Origin: Candidatus Abyssobacteria bacterium SURF_17 | GTDB lineage: Bacteria; Abyssobacteria; SURF-5 | Assembly: GCA_003598055.1 (NCBI GenBank) | Contig: QZKI01000111.1 | Span: 1-53,873, forward strand | Direction of reading: 5' to 3' | DNA length: 53,873 bases | Shown: in pieces, positions 17,378 to 26,744 of the stretch | Layout: each line of letters begins with the position of its first letter | How positions within the stretch are numbered: position 1 is the stretch's first letter | Translations under genes and position numbers: made by a program | Notes under the pieces: model-generated | Told to the model about the DNA's origin: nothing | The model's input: the letters and a program-made list of their open reading frames with translations, nothing else | Database searches by the model: none

Positions 17378-19375
17378 TCAATCTCGGTAGAGGTCCTTGA
17401 CCACATTGGTGAGCCCGAGCGATTGAAGCCTTTGCTTGTCGGGAATTCCTGTCTGGTAGTTCCAACCGAGCTTTTGATAATAGCGACTGGCCATCGTATC
17501 GAGGTCAAGCGTAACGTCGGCGAGCGGACCTTTCTTCAGTGGTGGATACCCTCCGGCCCGATTTCGGATTTGCGTATCGACTGGTTTTATGCCCTCACGC
17601 ACATTAAAGCAATGTCTTAAGGTAAGTATCCTTTCTCCAATTGTGAGAAAGGCTTGTGTATCAAGCTTCCAGCCGGTTGCCGCATTGATCCACTCGAAGA
17701 GCGGATACTCTCCCACGAGCAGGCCGAAGAGACAGGCGCCTGCGCCGTTGGCTACTTGAACGAACGTACTGTTGACGGTCTGGTGCTCGCCCACCCGGCT
17801 GTAGTTATACTTAGACGACTTCAGTGATACCTGTTTGAAGGGCTTGATGTGCTTGAATTTCCTGTGCAGCTCCATGAGCATGACGTATGTATCCGAAGAG
17901 ATTGTATGGCGTCCCGGGGTGGGCTCAACCTCATACGCCGTCCCGAACGTCGGGTCGAAGCGCGGATCATGCATAGGGAGTTCTTGTCCGCCCGCATGAA
18001 CTGCGAACTTTTCGGAGCCCTTCCCTATCCTTTCAGCGGCGCGTTTTACTCCGTCGGCCAGCACGTCCCCGAAGCCGGAGCGGGCGGCAATTTTTTTCGT
18101 CATTTTCACGATGGCATCCGCATTGCCCCATGTGAGCTTCAGACCGTCCGTGTCTCGGTCGGTTATGATTCCGTTCTCGTAGCACTCGATGGCAAACGCG
18201 ATTGTTGCGCCTGCCGAGATAGTGTCAAGCCCGGCTCGGTTGCAAATGTCATTCGCGGCGATGATTGACTCGATGTCGTCGTTCAGACACATCGTTCCGA
18301 ACGCGCCGAGCGTTTCGTATTCCGGCTTGTGGCCTTCCTCGACTGCATATTCCCCCTGTTTGACTTTCACGATTCCGCCGCAGCCGAGGGGGCAGAAAGC
18401 GCAGAAATATCGCTTCTCCTGATACTTGACCACGTTTGCATCGCTGATCCTGGACGACTTGGAGTCAATCGGGAAGTCGTGGTACCCGCTGCCACCCCAG
18501 TTCTTGACCGGCGAATCGCCGCATTCGGCCGAATACGCTGTCATGCCGGCGGTGCCATAGCGCGTGATGAGTTCTTTGTATGTTGCCGGAGGCGTGGCGA
18601 ACAGGAAGGGGAAGAAACTTCGAACCATCTTCCCCATGAAATTGATGTTATCAACCGACGTTTTGTCTTTGAATGGCGGTTTCCGCTTGAACTTCTCCAG
18701 ATAGCTTTTTCTCAATCTGGAGAAGGTATCGGGGTCGGCAATCTCGGTTTTCTTGTCCCCGAGAGCGGCAATCGCCTTCAGTTTCTTTGAACCCATGACG
18801 GCTCCGAGCCCGGAACGCCCGGCCGCCCGGCCTTTGTCGGTTATCACGCCCGAGATGAGCGAAAGCTTTTCTCCCGCTGGCCCGATGCAGGCTATCTGGT
18901 ATTTCTTGTCGCCGAGTTTTTCACGAATCAGGTCTTCTGTCTCGACGCAATCCTTCCCCCAGACGAACGAGGCGTCCACCAACTCTGCTTTGTCTTCCCG
19001 AATTACGAGGACGACGGGCTTTTCGGATTTGCCCTTCACAAAAACGGCGTCATAGCCGGTGCGTTTGAGCATGGGCGAGAAGTGACCGCCGGAATTGGCG
19101 TCTCCCCATGTGCCCGTGAGAGGTGATTTGCCGACGACCATGTATCGTCCGGTGAATGGAGCGCCGGTACCCGTGAGAAGTCCGGTTGTGAAGCCGAGGA
19201 TGGCGTCCGGGCCGAGCGCGTCGACCTTCGGAGGTTGGCGGTCATAGACGATCTTGGCGCCGAGGCCGTATCCGCAGAGGAACTCACGGTACGTTTGCTC
19301 CGGTATGTCCTCCGCCCAAATTTTGCCGGTGGTAAGGTCGGCCCAGAGCACTTTTCCCATATATGCGTTGGGCAT
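17378..19375 (-). CDS. aor: Tungsten-type aldehyde:ferredoxin oxidoreductase
   Basis: Oxidises aldehydes to carboxylic acids with ferredoxin as acceptor, or runs in reverse; contains a tungsten (or molybdenum) bis-pterin and one 4Fe-4S cluster. The 665-residue product has the N-terminal AOR domain (YMGKVLWADLTTGKI, SPLTGTWGDANSGG, IGPAGEKLSLISGV, KGRAAGRSGLGAVMGSKKLK) and the cluster motif CAFCPLGC (Cys325, Cys328, Cys332) with a distant fourth Cys in RHCFNVREG. The ATG at 19375 is chosen because AAGGAGG lies just upstream; an in-frame ATG at 19396 is on the E2 stop. It follows the E2 gene by 17 bases and precedes MoaD. Substrate unknown. Confidence 0.94.
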   Translation of the reverse strand: MPNAYMGKVLWADLTTGKIWAEDIPEQTYREFLCGYGLGAKIVYDRQPPKVDALGPDAILGFTTGLLTGTGAPFTGRYMVVGKSPLTGTWGDANSGGHFSPMLKRTGYDAVFVKGKSEKPVVLVIREDKAELVDASFVWGKDCVETEDLIREKLGDKKYQIACIGPAGEKLSLISGVITDKGRAAGRSGLGAVMGSKKLKAIAALGDKKTEIADPDTFSRLRKSYLEKFKRKPPFKDKTSVDNINFMGKMVRSFFPFLFATPPATYKELITRYGTAGMTAYSAECGDSPVKNWGGSGYHDFPIDSKSSRISDANVVKYQEKRYFCAFCPLGCGGIVKVKQGEYAVEEGHKPEYETLGAFGTMCLNDDIESIIAANDICNRAGLDTISAGATIAFAIECYENGIITDRDTDGLKLTWGNADAIVKMTKKIAARSGFGDVLADGVKRAAERIGKGSEKFAVHAGGQELPMHDPRFDPTFGTAYEVEPTPGRHTISSDTYVMLMELHRKFKHIKPFKQVSLKSSKYNYSRVGEHQTVNSTFVQVANGAGACLFGLLVGEYPLFEWINAATGWKLDTQAFLTIGERILTLRHCFNVREGIKPVDTQIRNRAGGYPPLKKGPLADVTLDLDTMASRYYQKLGWNYQTGIPDKQRLQSLGLTNVVKDLYRD

Positions 19376-19392
19376 TTGTTCCTCCTTACGGT

Positions 19393-20610
19393 TCATCCAA
19401 AGATATCCATAGCCTCCAATTTTCTCTTGAGAATCTGGAGAAAGCGTGCCGCTGGAGCGCCGTCGACGAGTCTGTGGTCGAACGAGAGGGAAAGCTTCAT
19501 AATGGGAGCAATGACGATTTGGTCCTCCTTCACTACCGGCCTTTTCACCAGCGAGCCGACGCCGATGATGGCGGCCTCAGGAAGGTTGACGATTGGGGTA
19601 AAGCAGTCGATGTCGAAAGCGCCGAGACTTGAAACTGTGATGCTGCTGCCCGTCACGTCGTCCACCTGGAGCTTGCCCGCGCGTGCTTTCTCGATGAGCG
19701 CGGCCGACTCTTTCGCGATGGTCTGCATATCCTTCTTGTCCGCATTCTTGATGGAAATGGTAATGAGCCCGTCATCGAGCGCGACGGCGAGCGCAACATT
19801 GATGTCGGCATGCTCGCGAATCATATCTCCTTCGAGCGAGACATTGAGCGCGGGATATTCGCGGATTGCGGACGCAGTCGCCTTGACGAGGATTGTGTTA
19901 AAAGAGAGGTCAACGCCGGCCTCGCGCTTGAAAGATTCGCGGTTGGCTTCGCGATAATTCACGGCCTGCGTCATATCGACCTCGGCGAAATGGACGACTC
20001 GCGCAACCGTCCGCGCGCTGCGGGCCATATTATCAGCGATTGAACGACGCATCTTCCCCATCGGGATGCTCTCACCCGGTCTGCCGCTAACCGCTTCCTG
20101 CGGCTTGGCCTTCGATTCTTCGACGGCCCGGAGGACGTCCTCGCGAACGATTCGCCCGTCGGGGCCGGTGCCTTTCACGAGCGAAAGGTCAACCCCGTGC
20201 TCTTTCGCGAGTCGCCTGGCGGCGGGCGAGACTTTTGTTCCGGTTTCAGCCTCTTGCTGTTCGGGTTCGGGCGTCGCTTCTTTCAGGACCTGCCGCCGCT
20301 CCCATTCTTCGCGAGTGATTGCGACGGCGCGTGTATCCGCAACGATGGCATCGAGGCCCGGTATTTCTTCATCGGCCTCCGCTATAACAGCGACCGCTTT
20401 ACCGCAAGGGATAACCTCTCCTTCAACAGCAATGATTTTTCTTACCACGCCGGATGCGGGCGACTCGACAAGGGTTGTGACCTTATCCGACTCGATTTCC
20501 AGCAAGTCCTCGCCCTTTTCGACGTGTTCGCCTTCCTCTTTGTGCCAGAGGACAACCAGCCCTTCCCGCATAACGAGGCCAAGTTTCGGCATTACAACCT
20601 TCGTTGCCAT
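19393..20610 (-). CDS. Dihydrolipoamide acyltransferase (E2) of a 2-oxoacid dehydrogenase complex
   Basis: E2 core that moves the acyl group from E1 to CoA. The 405-residue protein has one lipoyl domain (1-78; lipoylated Lys43 in ESDKVT), a linker, a peripheral-subunit-binding domain (about 126-163, VSPAARRLAKEHGVDL) and a catalytic domain (about 185-405) with the SFDHRLVDGAPAARFL active site holding the catalytic His and Asp. Domain number and size match acetoin or pyruvate dehydrogenase E2 of the Firmicutes/deltaproteobacterial type. Start ATG 20610 has GGGAGA upstream. No lipoamide dehydrogenase (E3) gene is in the window. Confidence 0.94.
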   Translation of the reverse strand: MATKVVMPKLGLVMREGLVVLWHKEEGEHVEKGEDLLEIESDKVTTLVESPASGVVRKIIAVEGEVIPCGKAVAVIAEADEEIPGLDAIVADTRAVAITREEWERRQVLKEATPEPEQQEAETGTKVSPAARRLAKEHGVDLSLVKGTGPDGRIVREDVLRAVEESKAKPQEAVSGRPGESIPMGKMRRSIADNMARSARTVARVVHFAEVDMTQAVNYREANRESFKREAGVDLSFNTILVKATASAIREYPALNVSLEGDMIREHADINVALAVALDDGLITISIKNADKKDMQTIAKESAALIEKARAGKLQVDDVTGSSITVSSLGAFDIDCFTPIVNLPEAAIIGVGSLVKRPVVKEDQIVIAPIMKLSLSFDHRLVDGAPAARFLQILKRKLEAMDIFG

Positions 20611-20676
20611 TTCATTCTCCCAACCTTAATTCCGAGCGACCACGCGGGACCGCTCGGGACGGGCCGTCCCCACAGT

Positions 20677-20803
20677 GAATCTGTCCGACAATTCGAGCGG
20701 GCCATGGTAGGGACAGTTCGCGAACCGCCCCAGCAAACTTACAAGTGGTGCCGTAGGGGCGCAGCATGCTGCGCCCGCGGGCAAACACGAGGTTCGCCCC
20801 TAC
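20677..20803. repeat. Nested repeats between E1 and E2 genes
   Basis: The 263-base gap between the E1 and E2 genes carries a GAATCTGTCC arm (20677-20686) facing GGGACAG (20710-20716), as in the composite elements at 42480, 45364 and 50372. It is followed by GTAGGGGCGCAGC/GCTGCGCCC and a facing GCCCCTAC (20753-20803). No reading frame in the gap looks real. Confidence 0.6.
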
Positions 20804-20873
20804 AGGGATACATTCTCATAGTTATTGGACAGCTTCACAGTCTTCCTGTTGGTGCGACAGCCCAAAACTTTCC

Positions 20874-22841
20874 TCATTCCCCCACGAGCGCGCGAACGGC
20901 GTTCTCTATCCTCTCTTCATTTGGGATGACCGTTTGTTCGAGGATGGGAGAGAACGGAACCGGCGTGTCGAGTGCGGCCACACGCTCGATAGGCGCATCG
21001 AGATAGTCAAAGGCCTCCTTAGCCACTCGGGCTGCGACTTCAGCCCCGAACCCGCCGGTAAGGCACCCTTCCTCCACAATGACGAGCCGACCCGTTTTCT
21101 TCACCGAACTAATAATGGTGTCTATGTCGAGCGGAACGAGCGTGCGTGGGTCGATGACCTCGACGGAGATGCCTTCGCTCTGGAGTTTCTCTGCAACACT
21201 GAGTGACTTATTTACCATTGCCGAGACAGCGACGACCGTTACATCTTTCCCCGGCCGCTTTACGTCCGCTTTGCCGAACGGAATCGTATAGTCTTCCTTG
21301 GGAACCGGGCCCGAGCTGAAGTACAGCGACTTACTCTCGAAGAACAGCACCGGATTGTCGGACCGGATTGCGGTTTTCAGCAATCCCTTTGCATCGCGCG
21401 GAGTCGACGGCACCGCTATCACGAGGCCGGGCACATGCATGAGCAGCGCCTCGGGACTCTGTGAGTGTTGAGCGGCCGCTGAGAAGCCGGCTCCCATATT
21501 TGTCCGGATGACAAGCGGCATCTTCACCTGTCCGCCGGTCATGAACCTGAGCTTCGCCGCCTGATTGATGATGGGGTCCATACTGCAGGTGAGGAAATCG
21601 GAGAACTCGATTTCCGCAACCGGCCTGAGCCCTGTCATCGCAGCTCCGACGGCGGCTCCGGCTATGACGTTTTCACTGATAGGCGTATCAAGGACGCGCT
21701 CTTCCCCGAATTCGGACGCAAGTCCGGAGGTCACACCGAACACGCCGATGGTAACATCCTCGCCGAGCAGAACGACTGTCGGGTCGCGCCTCATCTCCTC
21801 GCGAAGGGTCTCCTGTATTGTCAAGGCGAGAGGCAGCTCATCTGCCTCGTCGAGTGACGGCATCTTTTCGGAGATTGTCTCGGGGCTGAACACGTTATCT
21901 TTCACCGTGGCAGGGTCGGGCGACGGGCTTTCCTCTGCGAACTTGATAGCAGCCTTGATAGCGTCATCCACCGTGCGGTCAATGGCATCCAATTCCTCGT
22001 TGGTGGCGGCGTCTTCGGTGACGAGTTTTGTGCGGAAGTTGGCGATAGGGCACTTTTTTTTCCACTCTTCCACTTCTTCCTCGCTCCTGTATGAGTAAAC
22101 ATCTCCTTCGTAGTGGCCATGCCAACGATATGTCTTGCACTCGATGAGGGTCGGCCCCTTACCCGAGCGCGCGCGCTCGACGGCCTGTTGGGCGATTGTC
22201 TTGACCGCGACTACATCATTTCCGTCCACAATCACGCCGGGCATCCCGTATGCCCTCGCTCTTTCAGCGATGTCTCTTACTTTCGAGTGTTTGGCATACG
22301 GGGTGAACTGGCCGTAGAGGTTATTCTCGCACACGAAGATAACGGGGAGGTCCCAGACGGAGGCAAGATTCATGCTCTCATGGAACATGCCTTCGGTGGT
22401 CGCGTCGTCTCCGAAGAAGCAGGCCACAACCTTGCCGCTCTTGAGCACTTTTGTGCTCAAGCCTGCGCCGGCGGCAATCTGAGTTCCCGCGGCCACGATT
22501 CCATTGGCGCCAAGGATGCCGAGGCTCACATCAACGATGTGCATCGAGCCGCCTCGGCCGCGACAGTATCCGGTTTCTTTTCCATAAAGCTCGGCCATCA
22601 TCTTGTTAAGGTCACCGCCCTTCGCGATGAGATGGCCGTGGCCCCGGTGAGTGCTTGTTATGTAGTCGTCGGGGCGGAGACTCGCGCAGACACCAACGGC
22701 AACGGCCTCCTGCCCCGTATAGAGATGGACGAAGCCGGGGATGTTTCCGCCCGCGAACTGGACCGAGACCTCTTCCTCGAATTTGCGAAGCCTTTGCATT
22801 GATTCATACAGGTTCAGCAACTCTTGTTTCGACAAGCCCAT
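20874..22841 (-). CDS. 2-oxoacid (pyruvate/acetoin-type) dehydrogenase E1, alpha-beta fusion
   Basis: Thiamine-diphosphate E1 that decarboxylates a 2-oxoacid (or cleaves acetoin) and acylates E2. Residues 1-325 match the alpha subunit (HRGHGHLIAKGGD, GRGGSMHIVD, TPP region FFGDDATTEGMFHESMN to CENNLYGQ) and 335-655 the beta subunit (LGEDVTIGVFGVTSGL, DTPISENVIAGAAVGAA, EEGCLTGGFGAEVAA). Separate alpha and beta genes are usual; here they are one 655-residue chain, as in some acetoin-dehydrogenase-like enzymes. The TPP motif reads GDD where GDG is normal. The start ATG at 22841 has GGAGG upstream. Substrate could be pyruvate from the alanine dehydrogenase of the same operon. Confidence 0.92.
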   Translation of the reverse strand: MGLSKQELLNLYESMQRLRKFEEEVSVQFAGGNIPGFVHLYTGQEAVAVGVCASLRPDDYITSTHRGHGHLIAKGGDLNKMMAELYGKETGYCRGRGGSMHIVDVSLGILGANGIVAAGTQIAAGAGLSTKVLKSGKVVACFFGDDATTEGMFHESMNLASVWDLPVIFVCENNLYGQFTPYAKHSKVRDIAERARAYGMPGVIVDGNDVVAVKTIAQQAVERARSGKGPTLIECKTYRWHGHYEGDVYSYRSEEEVEEWKKKCPIANFRTKLVTEDAATNEELDAIDRTVDDAIKAAIKFAEESPSPDPATVKDNVFSPETISEKMPSLDEADELPLALTIQETLREEMRRDPTVVLLGEDVTIGVFGVTSGLASEFGEERVLDTPISENVIAGAAVGAAMTGLRPVAEIEFSDFLTCSMDPIINQAAKLRFMTGGQVKMPLVIRTNMGAGFSAAAQHSQSPEALLMHVPGLVIAVPSTPRDAKGLLKTAIRSDNPVLFFESKSLYFSSGPVPKEDYTIPFGKADVKRPGKDVTVVAVSAMVNKSLSVAEKLQSEGISVEVIDPRTLVPLDIDTIISSVKKTGRLVIVEEGCLTGGFGAEVAARVAKEAFDYLDAPIERVAALDTPVPFSPILEQTVIPNEERIENAVRALVGE

Positions 22842-22913
22842 AAACTCGATACCTCCACTGCTCCGTGCCTAGTTCAGGAATGCTTTCACCATGTCCGCGT
22901 GACGCGGCGATGA

Positions 22914-23894
22914 TTAAAAGGCCCTTTGCTCCTTGAGTTCTGCGATAACCCTCGACATGCTGTCTGAGTCAAGGTTATAACGATTGTAAAGGGCTTCTGG
23001 ATAGCCTATCTCCGAGTATTCGTCCCGAACGCCCAGCCGCTTGAGTTTCACGGCGGCACCTTCTTCTGCGAGCACCTCGGCGACGGCGCTCCCGAGACCG
23101 CCAATAATGTTATGTTCCTCCGCTGTGATGATGAATCTGGTTTCCTTTGCAGCCTTGACGACTGCCTCGCGGTCGAGCGGCTTGATCGTGTGCATATTGA
23201 TGACTCGCACGCTCACTCCCTCCCCCTCGAGCTGGCTGCTCACGATAACACCCGCATTTACGGCGACGCCGCAGCAAATGAGCGTGATGTCCGACCCGTC
23301 CCGCATGAGAACTGACTTGCCTATTGTGTAATCATAGTTTTCGTCCTCATACGCGGCTGGCTCGAAGCCCCGTCCGATGCGAATGTACGCGGGGCCGGGC
23401 AAATCCACGCATGCGGCAACGGCCCGGGCGGTCTCAATCGAATCGGCGGGCACAATCACCGTCATGTTCGGCATGGCGCGCATGATGGCGATGTCCTCGG
23501 TGGCGAAATGGGTCGGCCCGCCCGTGCCCATGCTCAGGCCGGAGTGAGTCGCAACGATCTTGACGGGGACGTTGTTGTACGCGATGTCGGTTCTCACCTG
23601 CTCGCACGCGCGCATCGAGGCGAAGGCGGCAAAGGTGCTCGCAAAGGGAATCTTGCCCGCCCGGGCAAGCCCGGCTGCAATGCCGAAGAGATTCTGCTCG
23701 GCGACGCCCACGTTGAAGAAGCGCTCGGGATATGCAGCGGCGAATTCGCCGGTCTTGTTCGAGCGCATGAGGTCGGCCGTAAGCACGACAACATTTTTAT
23801 TTTGCCGTCCCAACTCGACTAGCGCCTTGCCGTAAACCTCGGCCTGCGTGAGCATATCGAGGTCATGGATGGTGAATGTCATACCTTCAGCCAT
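22914..23894 (-). CDS. Transketolase, C-terminal subunit (split type), copy 2
   Basis: Second C-terminal transketolase subunit in the window, 326 residues, starting MAEGMTFTIHDLDML at ATG 23894 (AAGGAA upstream). It has the GVAEQNLFGIAAGLARAG segment with catalytic Glu, HSGLSMGTGGPTHFATED and AEEHNIIGGLGSAVAEV. It is clearly diverged from copy 1 while keeping the same domain order, so the two pairs are probably not recent duplicates. It starts 20 bases after the N-terminal subunit gene. Possible substrates include ordinary sugar phosphates or a special ketose, as known for split transketolases in apulose and sulfosugar pathways; nothing here decides. Confidence 0.9.
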   Translation of the reverse strand: MAEGMTFTIHDLDMLTQAEVYGKALVELGRQNKNVVVLTADLMRSNKTGEFAAAYPERFFNVGVAEQNLFGIAAGLARAGKIPFASTFAAFASMRACEQVRTDIAYNNVPVKIVATHSGLSMGTGGPTHFATEDIAIMRAMPNMTVIVPADSIETARAVAACVDLPGPAYIRIGRGFEPAAYEDENYDYTIGKSVLMRDGSDITLICCGVAVNAGVIVSSQLEGEGVSVRVINMHTIKPLDREAVVKAAKETRFIITAEEHNIIGGLGSAVAEVLAEEGAAVKLKRLGVRDEYSEIGYPEALYNRYNLDSDSMSRVIAELKEQRAF

Positions 23895-23914
23895 GGAACA
23901 GTTCCTTCTTTAGC

Positions 23915-24781
23915 CTATTTCGGAATGGTCGCATCGATCTCTTGAACAGCCTGTGCTTCAAGGTCACTGTCTATTGCACCATAGTGCCACTTGCTCTGGC
24001 CCCGCATAAACGATACACCATGCCCCTTTTCCGTATGAGCAATTACCACGGTGGGCACATCGCTGGTCGGCAGCGGAAGTTCTTCGAAGACATTCAGAAT
24101 CTCGGTCATGTTCTGCCCGTTGACCTCGATGACATTCCACCGAAATGCTCTTAATTTATCGGCCAGCGGCTCGAGTGCCATCAACATCTCGGTCGGTCCG
24201 TCAATAGTGAACTTGTTCCTGTCAATGATGGCCACCAGATTGCCCAGCTTGAACTGTGCAGCACTCATCAGAGCTTCCCACGTGCTCCCTTCCTGCATCT
24301 CTCCGTCGCCGAGAAGACAGAATACGCGCCATGTGGCTCCGTCGAGTCTTGCTCCGAGCGCCATGCCGACGGCCACAGCGAGGCCGTGTCCGAGAGACCC
24401 CGTCGAGTGCTCGATGCCCGGCGTCGAGTGGGCGTTGGTATGCATTCCGAACGGGCTATCCAGTTTGTTGAAGGTTTCGAGTTTCTCCTCGGGGAAGAAG
24501 CCGACTTGAGCAAGAATTGGGTCGAGTGCAATCGCGCCATGCCCTTTGCTCAGGATGAATCTGTCGCGGTCGGGCCAGCTCGGATTCTTCGGGTCAAGAT
24601 TCATGATGTGATGATAGAGCGCTACCGTAACGTCCACCATCGAAAGCGCACCTCCCAGGTGACCGCCCATGGCGATGCGCGCGAGCTCGAGAATTTTCTT
24701 ACGCGTTTCAGCGGCCTTCGTTACAAGATACTTCTCGAGTTCTTTCCGGTCGGTGATATGTCTTGTGGTTGTCTGTGCCAA
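23915..24781 (-). CDS. Transketolase, N-terminal subunit (split type), copy 2
   Basis: TPP diphosphate-binding half, 288 residues, with GGHLGGALSMVDVTVALY, SKGHGAIALDPILAQ and the TPP motif from GDGEMQEGSTWEALM to IIDRNKFTIDG. The start is a TTG at 24781 preceded by GGAGG nine bases upstream; a nearby ATG is out of frame. It lies 87 bases downstream of the alanine dehydrogenase gene in the TetR-headed gene string. It needs the copy 2 C-terminal subunit to be active. Confidence 0.9.
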   Translation of the reverse strand: MAQTTTRHITDRKELEKYLVTKAAETRKKILELARIAMGGHLGGALSMVDVTVALYHHIMNLDPKNPSWPDRDRFILSKGHGAIALDPILAQVGFFPEEKLETFNKLDSPFGMHTNAHSTPGIEHSTGSLGHGLAVAVGMALGARLDGATWRVFCLLGDGEMQEGSTWEALMSAAQFKLGNLVAIIDRNKFTIDGPTEMLMALEPLADKLRAFRWNVIEVNGQNMTEILNVFEELPLPTSDVPTVVIAHTEKGHGVSFMRGQSKWHYGAIDSDLEAQAVQEIDATIPK

Positions 24782-24868
24782 GGTTCATTCCTCCCCAAGA
24801 AACTAGCCCCATCTCTTGCAGGGACACCCTCACGAGGATGATAATACGCTGTCAGGAGTTCGATATGG

Positions 24869-25969
24869 TTATACCGGAATGCATTTGAATCCAAAAGCCT
24901 CCGCCACCCCGCAGTGCGTCACGTTGCCCTCGGCGATATTGACACCCTTCTTGAGGATTGGATTATCCTTGACAGCGCGCTCCCACCCCTTATTGGCCAG
25001 ATCGAGGCCATATTGAAGCGTTGCATTTGTCAGGGCGTATGTTGAAGTTCTTGGGACGGCCCCCGGCATGTTCGCGACGCAATAATGTACCACCCCTTCT
25101 TCGATATATGTCGGATTGGTGTGGGTGGTGGGATGAGATGTTTCACAACTGCCGCCCTGGTCTATTGCGATGTCCACGAGCGCAGAACCTCGCCGCATGC
25201 GCTTGAGCATCGCGCGCGTGATGAGTTTGGGCGCGCGCGAACCTGGAATGAGAACTGCGCCGATCACGAGGTCGGCGCCCGCGACCGCCTGCTCGACGCT
25301 CGCCGGATTCGACATCAGTGTGGAAATATGCCCCTGCATTATATCATGGATGTATCGTAGCCGAGCCGGATTAATGTCCAGAATGCTCACGCGCGCGCCG
25401 ATTCCGACGGCAACAGAACAAGCGCTCGCGCCCGCGATGCCGGCTCCAATGATAACCACCTTGGCGGGAGGCACGCCCGACACTCCCGGAAGAAGGATAC
25501 CGCTTCCTCCGTTTTTCGCTTCGAGACAGTATGCCCCCATCTGAATCGAAAGGCGGCCGGCCACCTCGCTCATGGGCGCGAGCAGTGGCAGCGTGCCGTC
25601 ATCGAGTTGAATTGTCTCGTAGGCAATTGCTATGACCTTTTTCTGTATGAGTTTTTCCGTGAGCGCGCGGTCTGCGGCAAGGTGCAGGTAGGTGAATATC
25701 ACTTGCCCCTTTCGCATCAGCGGGAACTCGGGCTCAAGCGGTTCCTTCACCTTGATGATCATGTCCGCCCGCTCCCATATCTCTTTCACGTCCGCGCATA
25801 TCTGTGCGCCCGCCGCAGTATAGGCATCATCAAGGATGCCGCTTCCGACTCCCGCGTCCTTTTCGACCAGAACCACGTGCTTGTTCCCCACGAAGGCGGA
25901 AACCCCTGCTGGCGTAATTGCCACGCGCTTCTCATCCGTCTTAATCTCCCTTGGAACCCCAATGATCAT
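24869..25969 (-). CDS. ald: Alanine dehydrogenase
   Basis: NAD-dependent reversible oxidative deamination of L-alanine to pyruvate and ammonium. The 366-residue product starts MIIGVPREIKTDEKRVAITPAGV, the diagnostic N-terminus, and has the catalytic-site Lys and His in IIKVKEP and TYLHLAADR, the NAD-binding motif GAGIAGASACSVAVGIGA, and the DIAIDQGG motif. The ATG at 25969 follows GGGAGG. It is the first metabolic gene after the TetR regulator (43-base gap) and would feed pyruvate to the E1/E2 enzyme encoded downstream. Confidence 0.96.
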   Translation of the reverse strand: MIIGVPREIKTDEKRVAITPAGVSAFVGNKHVVLVEKDAGVGSGILDDAYTAAGAQICADVKEIWERADMIIKVKEPLEPEFPLMRKGQVIFTYLHLAADRALTEKLIQKKVIAIAYETIQLDDGTLPLLAPMSEVAGRLSIQMGAYCLEAKNGGSGILLPGVSGVPPAKVVIIGAGIAGASACSVAVGIGARVSILDINPARLRYIHDIMQGHISTLMSNPASVEQAVAGADLVIGAVLIPGSRAPKLITRAMLKRMRRGSALVDIAIDQGGSCETSHPTTHTNPTYIEEGVVHYCVANMPGAVPRTSTYALTNATLQYGLDLANKGWERAVKDNPILKKGVNIAEGNVTHCGVAEAFGFKCIPV

Positions 25970-26012
25970 CGCTTCCTCCCGTCACCATGTCCAGCCGGGC
26001 CTCGTTCCCGAA

Positions 26013-26711
26013 TCACCTCTTCGGGCTGGGGGACCTTCTTCGGCCCGTTCGCTTCCCTCGCCTCTCCGCTATTATCCCTATCTGAAGAATCTTCAAGATC
26101 TCGTGGAAATGATCTTCCACGATGTTTGCACTCTTGGCTATGTCTTTATTCGTAAAAACCCGGAATCGCTCCTTCTGGTACCGGGATGCCAGTGTCGCAA
26201 GAAACGTCGAATATACGCAGTCAATCACATAGGCTGCATGCTTTATCGCAAGGTCTTTGCGAAGGGCGCCTGCCGCTATCCCTTTCATCAGTATGCGTGC
26301 GAAGAATTCCGCCGAGCTTTTCTCGAGCACTTGCGCCATGTCGGCGAGGAACTCGTCATTGCCGGATGTGGTAAGGTCGAAATACATCTTGTACATGTTC
26401 CGGTATCGGGGGAACAGCTCCAGGCTTTTCTCGAGCACCTTCTCGATCTTGGCGATGGGATCGAGGTCCATGTCCTCGATCTCCTCGAAAATGCCGTTCT
26501 GCAGGCGCGCCGCCTCCCTGAATGTCGAGCAGTAAAGGTCCAGCTTATCGGTGAAATACAGGTAAATGGAACCCTTTGCGATGCCGGCCCGCTGGGCAAT
26601 TGAATTGATGTTGGCCTTGTGGTAGCCGTGGCGTGCGAACTCCGCGGCGGCATTGCGGAAGATGCGCTCCCGCTTCCTGCTGTCTATCCTGTTCAGGGCT
26701 TCTTTTGCCAT
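26013..26711 (-). CDS. TetR/AcrR-family transcriptional regulator
   Basis: Homodimeric ligand-responsive repressor, 232 residues. The N-terminal DNA-binding domain (about 12-60) contains RIFRNAAAEFARHGYHKANI and the recognition helix region AGIAKGSIYLYFTDKLDLY, canonical for TetR. The rest is all-alpha ligand binding, and the C-terminal 15 residues are Lys/Arg-rich. A strong inverted repeat lies 34 bases upstream of the start and is the likely operator. Being the first gene of the string, it probably autoregulates and controls alanine dehydrogenase, the split transketolase, the E1/E2 genes and the aldehyde oxidoreductase. Confidence 0.94.
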   Translation of the reverse strand: MAKEALNRIDSRKRERIFRNAAAEFARHGYHKANINSIAQRAGIAKGSIYLYFTDKLDLYCSTFREAARLQNGIFEEIEDMDLDPIAKIEKVLEKSLELFPRYRNMYKMYFDLTTSGNDEFLADMAQVLEKSSAEFFARILMKGIAAGALRKDLAIKHAAYVIDCVYSTFLATLASRYQKERFRVFTNKDIAKSANIVEDHFHEILKILQIGIIAERRGKRTGRRRSPSPKR

Positions 26712-26744
26712 GCGTGGATTCTTTCCGGAGAGGGCAAGAAATTA

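Noticed and set aside
20874..22841. 2-oxoglutarate dehydrogenase E1 (SucA)
   Set aside because: SucA is about 930 residues of a different architecture; this is an alpha-beta pair of the pyruvate/acetoin/branched-chain group.
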